The position numbers and the translations under genes are program-made. Of a DNA stretch of 7,877 nucleotides, positions 1-6,926 are shown piece after piece. The notes under the pieces were generated by a model that saw only the letters and a program-made list of their open reading frames with translations, was not told where the DNA came from and did not search any database. Position 1 is the stretch's first letter, and each line of letters begins with the position of its first letter. The DNA is from Acetoanaerobium sp041831635 (GTDB lineage Bacteria > Bacillota > Clostridia > Peptostreptococcales > Filifactoraceae), in assembly GCA_041831635.1 (NCBI GenBank), contig JBHASY010000120.1:1-7877 (forward strand), given 5' to 3'.

Positions 1-323
1 TAAACTGGGCAGAGAAAAACAATATTCTGGATAAAATAACATTTAGTGCAAACGAACCTGTCACAAGAGAAGAAGTTGCACTTATGCTAAGCAACTTTAT
101 CAAAAGCTTAGATCTTAATTTAGAAACCTCAAATCCTGCACTGTCATATAAAGACGAAGAAAGCATCAGCCAAAATGCAATAGAAGCTGTGAAGCTGATG
201 AAACAAACAGGTATAATGAACGGCAGAGATGATAACACATTCGATCCTAAAAAGCCTGTTACAAGAGCCGAACTTGCAACTATAATCCAGAGACTGACAG
301 AGTTTGTTTCAAAATCAAACTAA
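1..323 (+). CDS. SLH-domain surface protein, C-terminal part (5' end outside window)
   Basis: The reading frame is open from base 3 to the TAA at 321-323 (106 visible residues), so the gene starts left of the window. The ATG at 84 lies inside an SLH repeat and is not the real start. Visible residues 1-35 are the tail of one SLH repeat, beginning with Asn-Trp-Ala-Glu and including the motif VTREE. Residues around 48-102 form a further, last repeat with a typical GIMNGRDDNTFDP core and the VTRAE motif. In the SLH family the TRAE-type motif contacts pyruvylated secondary cell-wall polymer, so the protein is expected to be anchored non-covalently on the outer cell surface. The SLH repeats are at the very C-terminus. 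The body of the protein, which would define its role (S-layer, enzyme or adhesin), is not visible. Confidence 0.9.
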   Translation, partial: NWAEKNNILDKITFSANEPVTREEVALMLSNFIKSLDLNLETSNPALSYKDEESISQNAIEAVKLMKQTGIMNGRDDNTFDPKKPVTRAELATIIQRLTEFVSKSN

Positions 324-393
324 AAGCCTTAAAGAACTTATTGTTGTGATAAAAACGGCAGATTAAAAACTAATTGAAAACCTCTGTAAAAGT

Positions 394-434
394 AAAGCAA
401 CTCCTTTTTTGCAAAAGGGAGTTGCTTTATTTTT
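394..434 (+). terminator. Rho-independent terminator after the SLH gene
   Basis: Bases 394-409 pair with 413-428, giving a 16-bp stem with one G-U pair and a 3-base loop. The GC-richer part is AAAGCAACTCC/GGAGTTGCTTT. A T-rich tail follows at 430-434. It lies 71 bases after the SLH stop and about 100 bases before the ABC operon. The rest of 324-532 shows no ORF with a start and ribosome binding site, and I could not assign a convincing -35/-10 pair for the ABC operon in 435-532. Confidence 0.9.
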
Positions 435-532
435 ACAACATTATTTATTTATAAAATCGTTTATACCAGAATATTGTTCTAATTTATTGGGTAAAACTAA
501 AGAAATAAAAAAACTTCAAAGGGAGTATAATT

Positions 533-2284
533 ATGTATCTACTCAGACATCTAAAAGAGTTTTTAATAAAACATAAAAGAAATTATCTCATAGGAGTAGC
601 CTCTCTTATAATAGTAGACCTGTTGCTACTTATTCCACCGAAAATAATAGGCTATATCACAGACGCCATCAAGTCTAAAAGCATAGACGCCGGTGGCATT
701 ACTTTTTATGGATTTATCATCATAGTAATAGCCTGTCTGGTCGCATTATTTAGATATTTTTGGCGGATGAATATCATAGGAAGTGCCAGAACGCTGGAAT
801 GTTGGCTTAGAAATAAACTTTTCATTCATTTGGAGGATATGACCCCTGAATTTTTTAACTATAAAAAAACAGGAGATTTAATGGCTCATGCTACTAACGA
901 TGTCAAAGCCATCCGTACCACTTTCGGAATCGGCGTAATTATGGCTACTGACGCTGTAGTAATTTCACTTAGTACTATGAGCGTTATGTTTTCGACCGTA
1001 AATCCGAGCCTCACTTTTTGGGCATTGCTGCCACTGCCTTTTATGGCAGGTCTGGTGGCTTTTATCGGCAAAAAGATCCAAAAACTGTATAAACAGGTTC
1101 AAGAGTCTTTTTCGGGGCTTAGTGACTATACTCAAGAATCTATCAGCGGTATCAGGGTTATAAAGTCGTTTGCAAGAGAAGAGTCATCGCTTGGCGGATT
1201 TGAAAAAACAGGTAAAATCTATGTAAATAAAAATATGCAACTCGTTACCGTTTACGGCTTTATGTTTCCTATGATATGGTTCATCTCGTCTATCAGTTTT
1301 CTCATAGCCTTACTTCAAGGCGGAAAACTGGTCATATCAGGCTCTATGTCTCTGGGAGATTTGATGGCGTTCATCACATATCTGGGTATGTTAATCTGGC
1401 CGATGATGGCTATAGGCTGGGTAATTAACGGTATCCAAAGAGGAATTGCATCTACTAAGAGAATCAATGAAATCCTCGACACTAAACCCGCTTTAATCGA
1501 CAAGGAAACTGCCATTTTCCCTGAAAATTTTATTCCCGAGATAAGTTTTGAAAATGTTTCGCTAAGATACCCTAAAAGTGAAAATCTTGCAATCAAAAAT
1601 CTCAGCTTTAAAATCGAAAGAGGAAAAACTCTGGCTATAGTAGGCAATACCGGTAGCGGAAAATCATCCGTCGCCTCGCTTCTTATGAGATTTTACCCTC
1701 ACAGCGATGGGATTATAAAGGTAAGCGGTAGCGATATCACAGATCTAAAACACAAAAAATTACGTGAAAAGATAGGATATGTGCCTCAAGAAGCTTTCTT
1801 ATTCTCATGCAGTATCCATGAAAACATAGCTTTTTCCAATCCAAGTCTTCCCAGAGAAAAAGTAATCGAGGTTGCAAAAATAGCTGCTATAGATGAAGAT
1901 ATTAAAGAATTTCCTTTAGGTTATGACACTATAGTAGGAGAAAAAGGAGTTACTCTCTCCGGCGGTCAAAAACAACGTGTCGCTATTGCAAGAGCTCTTA
2001 TCAAAAATCCCGACATCCTGATTTTAGATGACTGTCTTTCTGCTGTCGACACTAAGACTGAAGAGAAGATTTTATCTCATCTTAAAGATGTTATGAAAAA
2101 CAAAACCGGAATTATCATATCTCACAGAATATCTGCAATCAAAGACACCGACGAAATTCTATATTTAGAAGACGGCATCGTAACAGAGCGAGGGACTCAC
2201 AACGAACTTATATCTCAAAAAGGTTCATATGAAAGCCTTTATAGCAAGCAATTATTAGAAGAAAAACTCGAAAAGGAGGTCTAG
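533..2284 (+). CDS. ABC exporter half-transporter, BmrC/YheI-like, with Asp in place of catalytic Glu
   Basis: This 583-residue protein is a membrane domain fused to an ATPase domain, the usual length and order for type IV (multidrug-type) exporter halves. Six hydrophobic segments lie near residues 18-42, 55-77, 131-153, 160-180, 240-262 and 275-298. The ATPase domain starts near 335. It has Walker A GNTGSGKSS (371-379, Lys377), Q-loop Gln419, canonical signature LSGGQ (475-479), Walker B ILILD (495-499) and H-loop His531. The residue after Walker B, normally the catalytic Glu, is Asp500. That is the hallmark of the subunit carrying the degenerate site in heterodimeric exporters. The start ATG has a GGGAG ribosome site at 521-525. 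The stop is followed one base later by the start of the partner gene. The exported substrate cannot be told from sequence; drugs or lipids are usual for the family. The BmrC likeness rests on length, gene order and motif pattern. Confidence 0.93.
   Translation: MYLLRHLKEFLIKHKRNYLIGVASLIIVDLLLLIPPKIIGYITDAIKSKSIDAGGITFYGFIIIVIACLVALFRYFWRMNIIGSARTLECWLRNKLFIHLEDMTPEFFNYKKTGDLMAHATNDVKAIRTTFGIGVIMATDAVVISLSTMSVMFSTVNPSLTFWALLPLPFMAGLVAFIGKKIQKLYKQVQESFSGLSDYTQESISGIRVIKSFAREESSLGGFEKTGKIYVNKNMQLVTVYGFMFPMIWFISSISFLIALLQGGKLVISGSMSLGDLMAFITYLGMLIWPMMAIGWVINGIQRGIASTKRINEILDTKPALIDKETAIFPENFIPEISFENVSLRYPKSENLAIKNLSFKIERGKTLAIVGNTGSGKSSVASLLMRFYPHSDGIIKVSGSDITDLKHKKLREKIGYVPQEAFLFSCSIHENIAFSNPSLPREKVIEVAKIAAIDEDIKEFPLGYDTIVGEKGVTLSGGQKQRVAIARALIKNPDILILDDCLSAVDTKTEEKILSHLKDVMKNKTGIIISHRISAIKDTDEILYLEDGIVTERGTHNELISQKGSYESLYSKQLLEEKLEKEV
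2273..2280 (+). promoter_or_regulatory. Ribosome binding site inside the 3' end of the first ABC gene
   Basis: AAGGAGGT lies within the last codons of the upstream gene, six bases after its GGAGG core from the ATG at 2286. The stop TAG (2282-2284) falls between this site and the start. The arrangement suggests translational coupling and roughly equal production of the two transporter halves. Confidence 0.85.
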
Positions 2285-2285
2285 C

Positions 2286-4079
2286 ATGGGACATTTTGAA
2301 GAAAATGAAATTCAAGACAAAGGATTTGACATAGAGTTAATGAGAAGACTGATGTCTTATGCTAAGCCGTTTACAGGTCTGCTCGTTCTCAGTTTTATTA
2401 TGATACTTTTAGCTACCGCAGTCGATCTTGCTATGCCATGGATGATTAAGATAGCTATAGATGACTTCATCTCGCCTGCCGTTAGTATTCCAAAAGAAGA
2501 TGCGATAAGAGGGGTACATCAAGTAGCATTTTCCCTTTTCCTGCTCATAATAGGAGGTTTTTTCTTTAACTATATTCAGGTGTACTCTCTTTCTTATGTA
2601 GGACAAAAAGTAATCCACAATATGAGAACAGTTCTGTATGAAAAAGTAATGCACCTGCCTCTTAGTTTTTTTGACAAAAATCCTACAGGCAGGTTGGTAA
2701 CCAGACTTACCAATGATATGGAGACTCTAAACGAACTTTATACCTCGGTTTTAGTGTCATTTTTCAAGGATATTTTCCTACTTGGCGGAATCATAATTAT
2801 GATGATGCAAATGGATTTAAAAGTTTCACTTATGACATTTATAAGTATACCTGTTATCGTGTTTGTGTCTGTGGTTTTCAGGAAAAAATCAAGAAATGCT
2901 TACAGACTTGTAAGGACAAGGCTTGCAGTTATAAATTCATCTCTTAGCGAAAATATTTCAGGTATGAGAATTATTCAGATTTTTGCTCAGGAGGAACGTA
3001 AGAAAGAAGAATTTTTTAAATATAACGAAGCTCATCTTGATGCATCTATGAAAGAACTATTTATATTTGCGCTATTTAGACCGTCTATGGACTTTATTTA
3101 TTCGCTGGCTCTAGCTATGCTTATTTGGTTTGCAGGAGGAGCAGTTCTTAAAGGGCAGATGCCTTTTGGAGTTTTATTTGCATTTATAAATTATTTGGAG
3201 CAGTTTTTCCGTCCTATTTATGATTTAGCCGAAAAATTTAACATAATGCAATCGGCAATGGCATCTTCAGAGAGGATCTTTCAGCTTATGGATGAGATTG
3301 TAGCTCCCGATGTAAGAGAAGAAGCAGTTAGACAATATCCTGAAATAACAGGCAAAATAGAGTTTAAAAATGTATGGTTTTCATATACCGATGATGAAGA
3401 TTGGGTGCTAAAAGATGTAAGTTTTGTTATAAATCCGGGTGAAACTGTTGCTTTTGTGGGTTCTACAGGTTCAGGAAAAACCACTGTAATCAGCCTAATT
3501 TCCAGACTTTATGAGTTCCAAAAAGGAAGAATACTGATAGACGATGTAGACATAAGAGATATCCCTTCCACTCATCTTAGAAAGCAGATTTCGTCTGTAC
3601 TTCAAGATGTATTTTTATTCACAGGAGATATCAAAAGCAATATCAGGCTGGATAACTATGACATTTCCGATGAAAAAATAAAAGAGGTCGCAAAATTCGT
3701 AAATGCAGATAAATTTATAACTAAGCTTCCAAATACCTACGATGCAAATGTAGAGGAAAACGGTGTTACATTTTCATCAGGAGAAAGGCAGTTACTTGCT
3801 TTTGCGAGGGCTTTAGCTTACGACCCTAGGATTTTGATACTCGATGAAGCTACATCAAATATAGATACACAAACAGAACTTTTAATCCAAGACGCTATCA
3901 GCAGAGTAATACAAAACAGAACTACTATAGTAGTAGCTCACAGGCTTTCTACTATACAGCACACCGATAACATAATAGTTCTTCACAAAGGCAAAATAAG
4001 AGAGATGGGTAAGCATACCGAGCTTTTAAACCACAAGGGTATATATCATAATCTTTACTTGCTACAGTATAAAAATTAG
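2286..4079 (+). CDS. ABC exporter half-transporter, BmrD/YheH-like, with degenerate signature motif
   Basis: This 597-residue protein has an N-terminal membrane domain (six hydrophobic segments near 28-50, 78-100, 155-175, 177-198, 258-285 and 290-315) and a C-terminal ATPase domain from about 355. Walker A is GSTGSGKTT (392-400, Lys398), Q-loop Gln440, Walker B ILILD (516-520) followed by the normal catalytic Glu521, and H-loop His552. The signature motif is FSSGE (496-500) rather than LSGGQ, as is usual in the BmrD/YheH/MdlB-like partner subunit. The defect complements that of the upstream gene. In a head-to-tail dimer, this Glu521 site meets the intact LSGGQ of the partner (competent site), while Asp500 of the partner meets FSSGE (degenerate site). 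The gene starts one base after its partner's stop and is followed by a bidirectional terminator. It appears shorter than B. subtilis BmrD (about 670 residues, recalled). Confidence 0.93.
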   Translation: MGHFEENEIQDKGFDIELMRRLMSYAKPFTGLLVLSFIMILLATAVDLAMPWMIKIAIDDFISPAVSIPKEDAIRGVHQVAFSLFLLIIGGFFFNYIQVYSLSYVGQKVIHNMRTVLYEKVMHLPLSFFDKNPTGRLVTRLTNDMETLNELYTSVLVSFFKDIFLLGGIIIMMMQMDLKVSLMTFISIPVIVFVSVVFRKKSRNAYRLVRTRLAVINSSLSENISGMRIIQIFAQEERKKEEFFKYNEAHLDASMKELFIFALFRPSMDFIYSLALAMLIWFAGGAVLKGQMPFGVLFAFINYLEQFFRPIYDLAEKFNIMQSAMASSERIFQLMDEIVAPDVREEAVRQYPEITGKIEFKNVWFSYTDDEDWVLKDVSFVINPGETVAFVGSTGSGKTTVISLISRLYEFQKGRILIDDVDIRDIPSTHLRKQISSVLQDVFLFTGDIKSNIRLDNYDISDEKIKEVAKFVNADKFITKLPNTYDANVEENGVTFSSGERQLLAFARALAYDPRILILDEATSNIDTQTELLIQDAISRVIQNRTTIVVAHRLSTIQHTDNIIVLHKGKIREMGKHTELLNHKGIYHNLYLLQYKN

Positions 4080-4104
4080 CGTTTCATATATATCTTCTTA
4101 AACT

Positions 4105-4150
4105 CTTTTAGCTGACCCTAATACTGTGACAGTAAGTTCAAGGCTAAAAG
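4105..4150. repeat. Nested inverted repeats downstream of the ABC operon
   Basis: An outer 8-bp inverted repeat, CTTTTAGC (4105-4112) and GCTAAAAG (4143-4150), encloses an exact palindrome TACTGTGACAGTA (4122-4134, six-base arms around a central G). As RNA this would give a 5-bp hairpin with a TGA loop inside a weaker outer stem. There is no T-run directly after it, so it is not itself a typical terminator. The role is unknown: a 3'-end stabiliser, a protein-binding site or chance. Confidence 0.45.
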
Positions 4151-4176
4151 TAATATATTTTATAAAAATAAAAACT

Positions 4177-4222
4177 GCCCTATTTATGAAAAAACAACTC
4201 ATAAATAGGGCTTTATTATTTT
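4177..4222. terminator. Bidirectional terminator between convergent genes
   Basis: GCCCTATTTATGA (4177-4189) pairs perfectly with 4199-4211 around a 9-base loop. On the plus strand the stem is followed by a T-rich run (4212-4222), which would end the ABC operon. On the minus strand it is followed by an AGTTTTTATTTTT-like tail, which would end the PhnM-like gene, whose stop codon (4221-4223) abuts the hairpin. Confidence 0.88.
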
Positions 4223-5345
4223 AGTAATTCGCTTTATAAACCACTTTCCCGTTTGACACAGTCATCTCAACCACAGGCACTTCATTTATTATATCAACTG
4301 CTATTAAATCGGCTCTGAGTCCTTTTTGTATTCTTCCTCTATCCGTAAGTTCCAGTGCCTTAGCTGGATTTGAGGTAACGAGAGATATAGCCTTTTCCAG
4401 TCCTATATACCTTGATAAATGAAACACAAATGCAAGTATGTCGTGTGCCCTCATATCGGAAGAAAATATGTCTATATGCTCACTGATAATAGCTGATATA
4501 ATATGTTCTTTATAAGCCTTGTCAAGGTCTTTGTTCAAGGATAAAATATCCATCATTACCATTTTTTCTGCATCTAAATCCAAGGCTTCTTCAAGTGAAG
4601 GGTTCTCGATGATATTTATACCCTTCCTGTCCAAAAACTCCAGTTTTTTAATTACACTAAGTTCAGAAGTTCCTACCTTTACACCTTTGTAGTGAGCATA
4701 CTTTAGCATATATGCAAGTTCTTCGAGATTAGACTCACTTCTAAGCTCCCTTACTCGCTTTACCATCCTCCTGCAAGTATCCTCACTTAATTTCATTACT
4801 CTCTGAATATAATCTTCATAATAGCTTTCTCTATATTGCTCTTCCTCACTTCTGCAATATCCCATGTACGAAATATAGTCAAGGACATTCATTTCCAGCA
4901 CATCTTTTATCTTATCCATACTCTGGATAAAACCCAGTTGAAATGCCATATGAATTCTATGGTCGATAAGACTTAAGTCGCTCGCAAGTTCTTTTATATC
5001 CTTTGCCATATTCGGCCCTTTAGTAAAATCTTCTTTATATCTGCCGCTTACCAGAGGAAGGTAGTGAAACAGCGTGGTAACTCCTGCTGAGGCATATTTT
5101 ATTTCTACCTCTCTAAATATTTTTGAAAAAGGAAATACATTATTTATCTTAATCTGACTTTCTCTGAATATATGTTCACTTTTTATATTTATTATTCCGG
5201 GCAAAACATATTTTCCCGTCATATCAATATAGTCTTTAAAATGTGTTTCGTCGGAAATTTCTCGAATCTTTCCATCTGCTATATGAATATAACCACTTAC
5301 AGTGTTATCATCTTTCACGATTTTATCGCTGTATATTACTAGCAT
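4221..5345 (-). CDS. PhnM-like amidohydrolase-fold protein with most metal ligands lost
   Basis: This 374-residue protein spans nearly the whole length of PhnM (ribose 1-methylphosphonate triphosphate diphosphatase of the C-P lyase pathway). Shared framework: the N-terminal beta-sandwich start and LPG (48-50), AGVTT (87-91), HRIHM (129-133), the ISYM strand (158-161), FSSD (294-297), and the C-terminal block TSNPAKAL, LTDRGRI and GLRADLIAVD (324-351). By alignment from memory with E. coli PhnM, the HTD metal motif is KSE (55-57), the Glu after HRLH is Gln136, the DHSPGQ motif is GYCRSE (162-167), the His of the SHDD strand is Ser227, and the GAPN loop is gone. Of the main metal positions only Asp297 remains. 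It is probably not a standard metal hydrolase and may be a pseudoenzyme or repurposed. The start is set by AAGGAGGG at 5360-5353, seven bases upstream of ATG. No other phn gene is in the window. Confidence 0.8.
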   Translation of the reverse strand: MLVIYSDKIVKDDNTVSGYIHIADGKIREISDETHFKDYIDMTGKYVLPGIINIKSEHIFRESQIKINNVFPFSKIFREVEIKYASAGVTTLFHYLPLVSGRYKEDFTKGPNMAKDIKELASDLSLIDHRIHMAFQLGFIQSMDKIKDVLEMNVLDYISYMGYCRSEEEQYRESYYEDYIQRVMKLSEDTCRRMVKRVRELRSESNLEELAYMLKYAHYKGVKVGTSELSVIKKLEFLDRKGINIIENPSLEEALDLDAEKMVMMDILSLNKDLDKAYKEHIISAIISEHIDIFSSDMRAHDILAFVFHLSRYIGLEKAISLVTSNPAKALELTDRGRIQKGLRADLIAVDIINEVPVVEMTVSNGKVVYKANY

Positions 5346-5397
5346 TCAAAGACCCTCCTTTCCATCATCATTCCCAAAGTACCTGACCCATTTCACA

Positions 5398-5406
5398 ATT
5401 ATAACA
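5398..5406 (-). promoter_or_regulatory. Extended -10 promoter for the PhnM-like gene
   Basis: Read on the minus strand, this is TGTTATAAT, a perfect TATAAT with the upstream TG of an extended -10. A TTTACA-like -35 exists but only at an over-long spacing (about 20 bases), so the TG motif probably compensates. Transcription would start near 5391, giving a leader of about 45 bases. No GC-rich terminator lies between this site and the LarC-like gene, so read-through from that gene is also likely. Confidence 0.6.
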
Positions 5407-5412
5407 TAAATG

Positions 5413-5427
5413 TACAAAATTTTTGTA
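5413..5427. promoter_or_regulatory. Candidate operator palindrome upstream of the -10
   Basis: TACAAAATTTTTGTA is an exact inverted repeat with 7-base arms around a single central base. It sits just upstream of the extended -10, in the -35 region. The position suits a repressor site, but the motif is AT-only in its core and such palindromes arise often by chance in this base composition. Confidence 0.3.
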
Positions 5428-5451
5428 AAAATTACTTTAATAAAAATAATT

Positions 5452-6537
5452 TTACCTTTTTCCCTTTGCCAGAGCCTTTATATCCTCAAACTCAGCTTTC
5501 TCCTTTATCTTCCTGTTACCTATATACGCTTCTTTTACTCTTATACGTCCAAACTCTGTGTCTTGATACCTGAATTTTCTCTGAAGTGATGTTCTGTCTA
5601 CTATCTTTTCTCTTATACCCAGCGTCGTAGTCTGTTCAAATATGATCTTCGATATAGTTTCTTTAAGGTTTATATCAGTTAGAACTTCAAGTTTATAGGC
5701 CGGTCTGTTTTTTTTCATAAATATAGGCGAAAACCAGACATCAAGAGCTCCGGCATCAAAAAGTTCCTCCATGGCATTTCCCATAAATTCCCCTGTCATA
5801 TCGTCTAAATTACACGATAACACGACCAATTTTTCTCTGATATAGTCTTTATCTTCTTCAAATAAAATTGCAATTAGCACATTTGGTATATCAAAATCCT
5901 CAGAGCCATAGACCACAAAACTTTTCTTAATCTTCATACTTAAATTCGGAATTTGTCTTGTTTTTAATCCTTTTAATATAGCCACTCCTGCAGGAGTAAT
6001 AATTTCTGATTGCCTGTTTGTAAACCTGACATTCATATCCTCCAGCAGATTAAGAGTTAGCGTTGTAGAAAGATTTTTCGAATTTACAACTTTGTTTCCA
6101 AGTTGTATCTCACTACAGTACACAGACTCTATACCAAGCATATCAACTAAAACAGCAGTTCCTATAATTCTTACTATAACTTCTGTTGACACCACCTCGT
6201 GAAACTCCGTAGTATGACCCTTAGCTTCTTCCAGTACGGTAAATATATTTTTTGCCATATCTTTTGCTATTTTGGCTATTCCTGAACTTTCTATGATATC
6301 AACAACATCTCCAAGATTCCTATGAACAAAAGGTTTATCCTCCTTCAAAATCACATCTGCCTTTGCCTCGCCTATTGCTCCTTTTGAAGTTTGGCTTAAT
6401 CTCATTTCAAATTCATCTCTTATAGAAAGAGTAGCCATTTCTTTCATAAATCTATCGTAATCCGCCCCTAGCCCCAGAAGTGCCGAAAATATCATATCTT
6501 CCGAAACACCTCCTGTTATATCCAAATACAAATTCAT
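5452..6537 (-). CDS. LarC-like protein (nickel-pincer cofactor / DUF111 family), divergent N-terminal half
   Basis: Residues are numbered from the ATG at 6537 (361 aa). The protein aligns end to end with LarC, which inserts nickel into the pyridinium pincer cofactor of lactate racemase using CTP. The C-terminal half is well conserved: NLDDM (243-247), GALDVWFSPIFMKKNRP (263-279) and TTTLGIRE (303-310). It corresponds to the LarC2 part that binds the nucleotide. The N-terminal half is recognisable but altered. The family's GISGDM is GVSEDM (10-15), FHEVG is FHEVV (112-116), the following conserved Asp positions are Glu and Arg, and the HG-PVPAPAT block is absent. Only three histidines occur in the whole protein, and there is no His-rich loop. 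It is one continuous frame, unlike the frameshifted LarC1/LarC2 of Lactobacillus. The TTG at 6543 lies one base from the AGGAGG, so the ATG at 6537 (seven-base spacing) is preferred. larA, larB and larE are not in the window. It could be a LarC paralogue with another role. Confidence 0.83.
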   Translation of the reverse strand: MNLYLDITGGVSEDMIFSALLGLGADYDRFMKEMATLSIRDEFEMRLSQTSKGAIGEAKADVILKEDKPFVHRNLGDVVDIIESSGIAKIAKDMAKNIFTVLEEAKGHTTEFHEVVSTEVIVRIIGTAVLVDMLGIESVYCSEIQLGNKVVNSKNLSTTLTLNLLEDMNVRFTNRQSEIITPAGVAILKGLKTRQIPNLSMKIKKSFVVYGSEDFDIPNVLIAILFEEDKDYIREKLVVLSCNLDDMTGEFMGNAMEELFDAGALDVWFSPIFMKKNRPAYKLEVLTDINLKETISKIIFEQTTTLGIREKIVDRTSLQRKFRYQDTEFGRIRVKEAYIGNRKIKEKAEFEDIKALAKGKR

Positions 6538-6544
6538 CAACAAT

Positions 6545-6550
6545 CCTCCT
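6545..6550 (-). promoter_or_regulatory. Ribosome binding site that decides the LarC-like start
   Basis: A perfect AGGAGG on the minus strand ends one base from an in-frame TTG (6543-6541) and seven bases from the ATG (6537-6535). The spacing selects the ATG. Confidence 0.85.
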
Positions 6551-6662
6551 AATAATCCGGTTTACAGCCTACTTCTAAGCAATGTTCCCGTCTTATATAG
6601 TTCTTTGGTAATATTATTTTATTTAGCTGTGTTGTTTGGGGATATATTGTATGTCTTAGCTG

Positions 6663-6671
6663 ATTATATCA
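6663..6671 (-). promoter_or_regulatory. Extended -10 promoter for the LarC-like gene
   Basis: The minus-strand sequence TGATATAAT is a perfect TATAAT with the extended -10 TG. The -35 region is weak (TTAAGT at about 18 bases). Transcription would begin near 6656, leaving an unusually long leader of about 115-120 bases before the ATG. Confidence 0.6.
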
Positions 6672-6790
6672 TATTTATTTAGAAACACTTAACATATCAA
6701 TTCAATTATCTAAAAGATGAAATCACAACTTCTATGGAAGATACACACGAAAATATACTCTACCTTATTTTGCTCCACTGACATATATCT

Positions 6791-6840
6791 TAAAATAAAA
6801 AACGATGCCCGGTTTTGTGAACTATGCATCGCTTTTATTT
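6791..6840 (-). terminator. Hairpin terminator downstream of the HD-GYP gene
   Basis: CGATGC (6803-6808) pairs with GCATCG (6826-6831) around a 17-base loop, and A-rich and T-rich flanks extend the stem on both sides of one mismatch. On the minus strand the stem is followed by TTTTTTATTTTA, a good T-run. The plus strand also has a T-tract (6833-6840), so it may work both ways. It lies about 95 bases after the HD-GYP stop and separates that gene from the LarC-like gene. Confidence 0.75.
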
Positions 6841-6926
6841 TGAAAAATATCAAACTTTAATTTTTGTTGTTTTACTAAGTTAAAAATATAAAAATCCTTT
6901 TGTTGCTATATACGAATTAAATATCT

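Larger units (their letters stand above)
6538..6926 (-). other. 389-base intergenic region between HD-GYP and LarC-like genes
   Basis: Read on the minus strand it holds, in order: an AT-rich 3' flank of the HD-GYP gene, a hairpin terminator (6791-6840), a stretch with no convincing gene, an extended -10 promoter (6663-6671), and a leader of about 115 bases ending in the AGGAGG of the LarC-like gene. The leader contains only short pairings (for example ACAGC with GCTGT). I recognise no known riboswitch core in it. The only ORF of note is a 24-codon frame without a ribosome site, which I do not accept. Confidence 0.7.

Noticed and set aside
18..478. 13-base inverted match AACAATATTCTGG (18-30) with 466-478
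   Set aside because: A match of this length is expected about once by chance in an AT-rich window of this size, and one copy is inside the SLH coding sequence.
394..532. Possible attenuator controlling the ABC operon, as with the bmrB leader in B. subtilis
   Set aside because: No leader ORF with a start codon lies before the hairpin and no alternative antiterminator pairing was found. It fits better as the terminator of the SLH gene.
1315..1647. Minus-strand ORF of 110 codons antisense to the first ABC gene
   Set aside because: The plus-strand frame here codes for clearly conserved transporter sequence, and the antisense frame has no recognisable domain or ribosome site.
6541..6543. TTG at 6543 as the start of the LarC-like gene
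   Set aside because: It is only one base from the AGGAGG. The ATG at 6537 has normal spacing, and the family's N-terminal strand begins right after it.
6710..6784. 24-codon minus-strand ORF in the intergenic region between the terminator and the LarC-like promoter
   Set aside because: No ribosome binding site before its ATG, it lies directly downstream of a terminator, and the peptide shows no recognisable feature.
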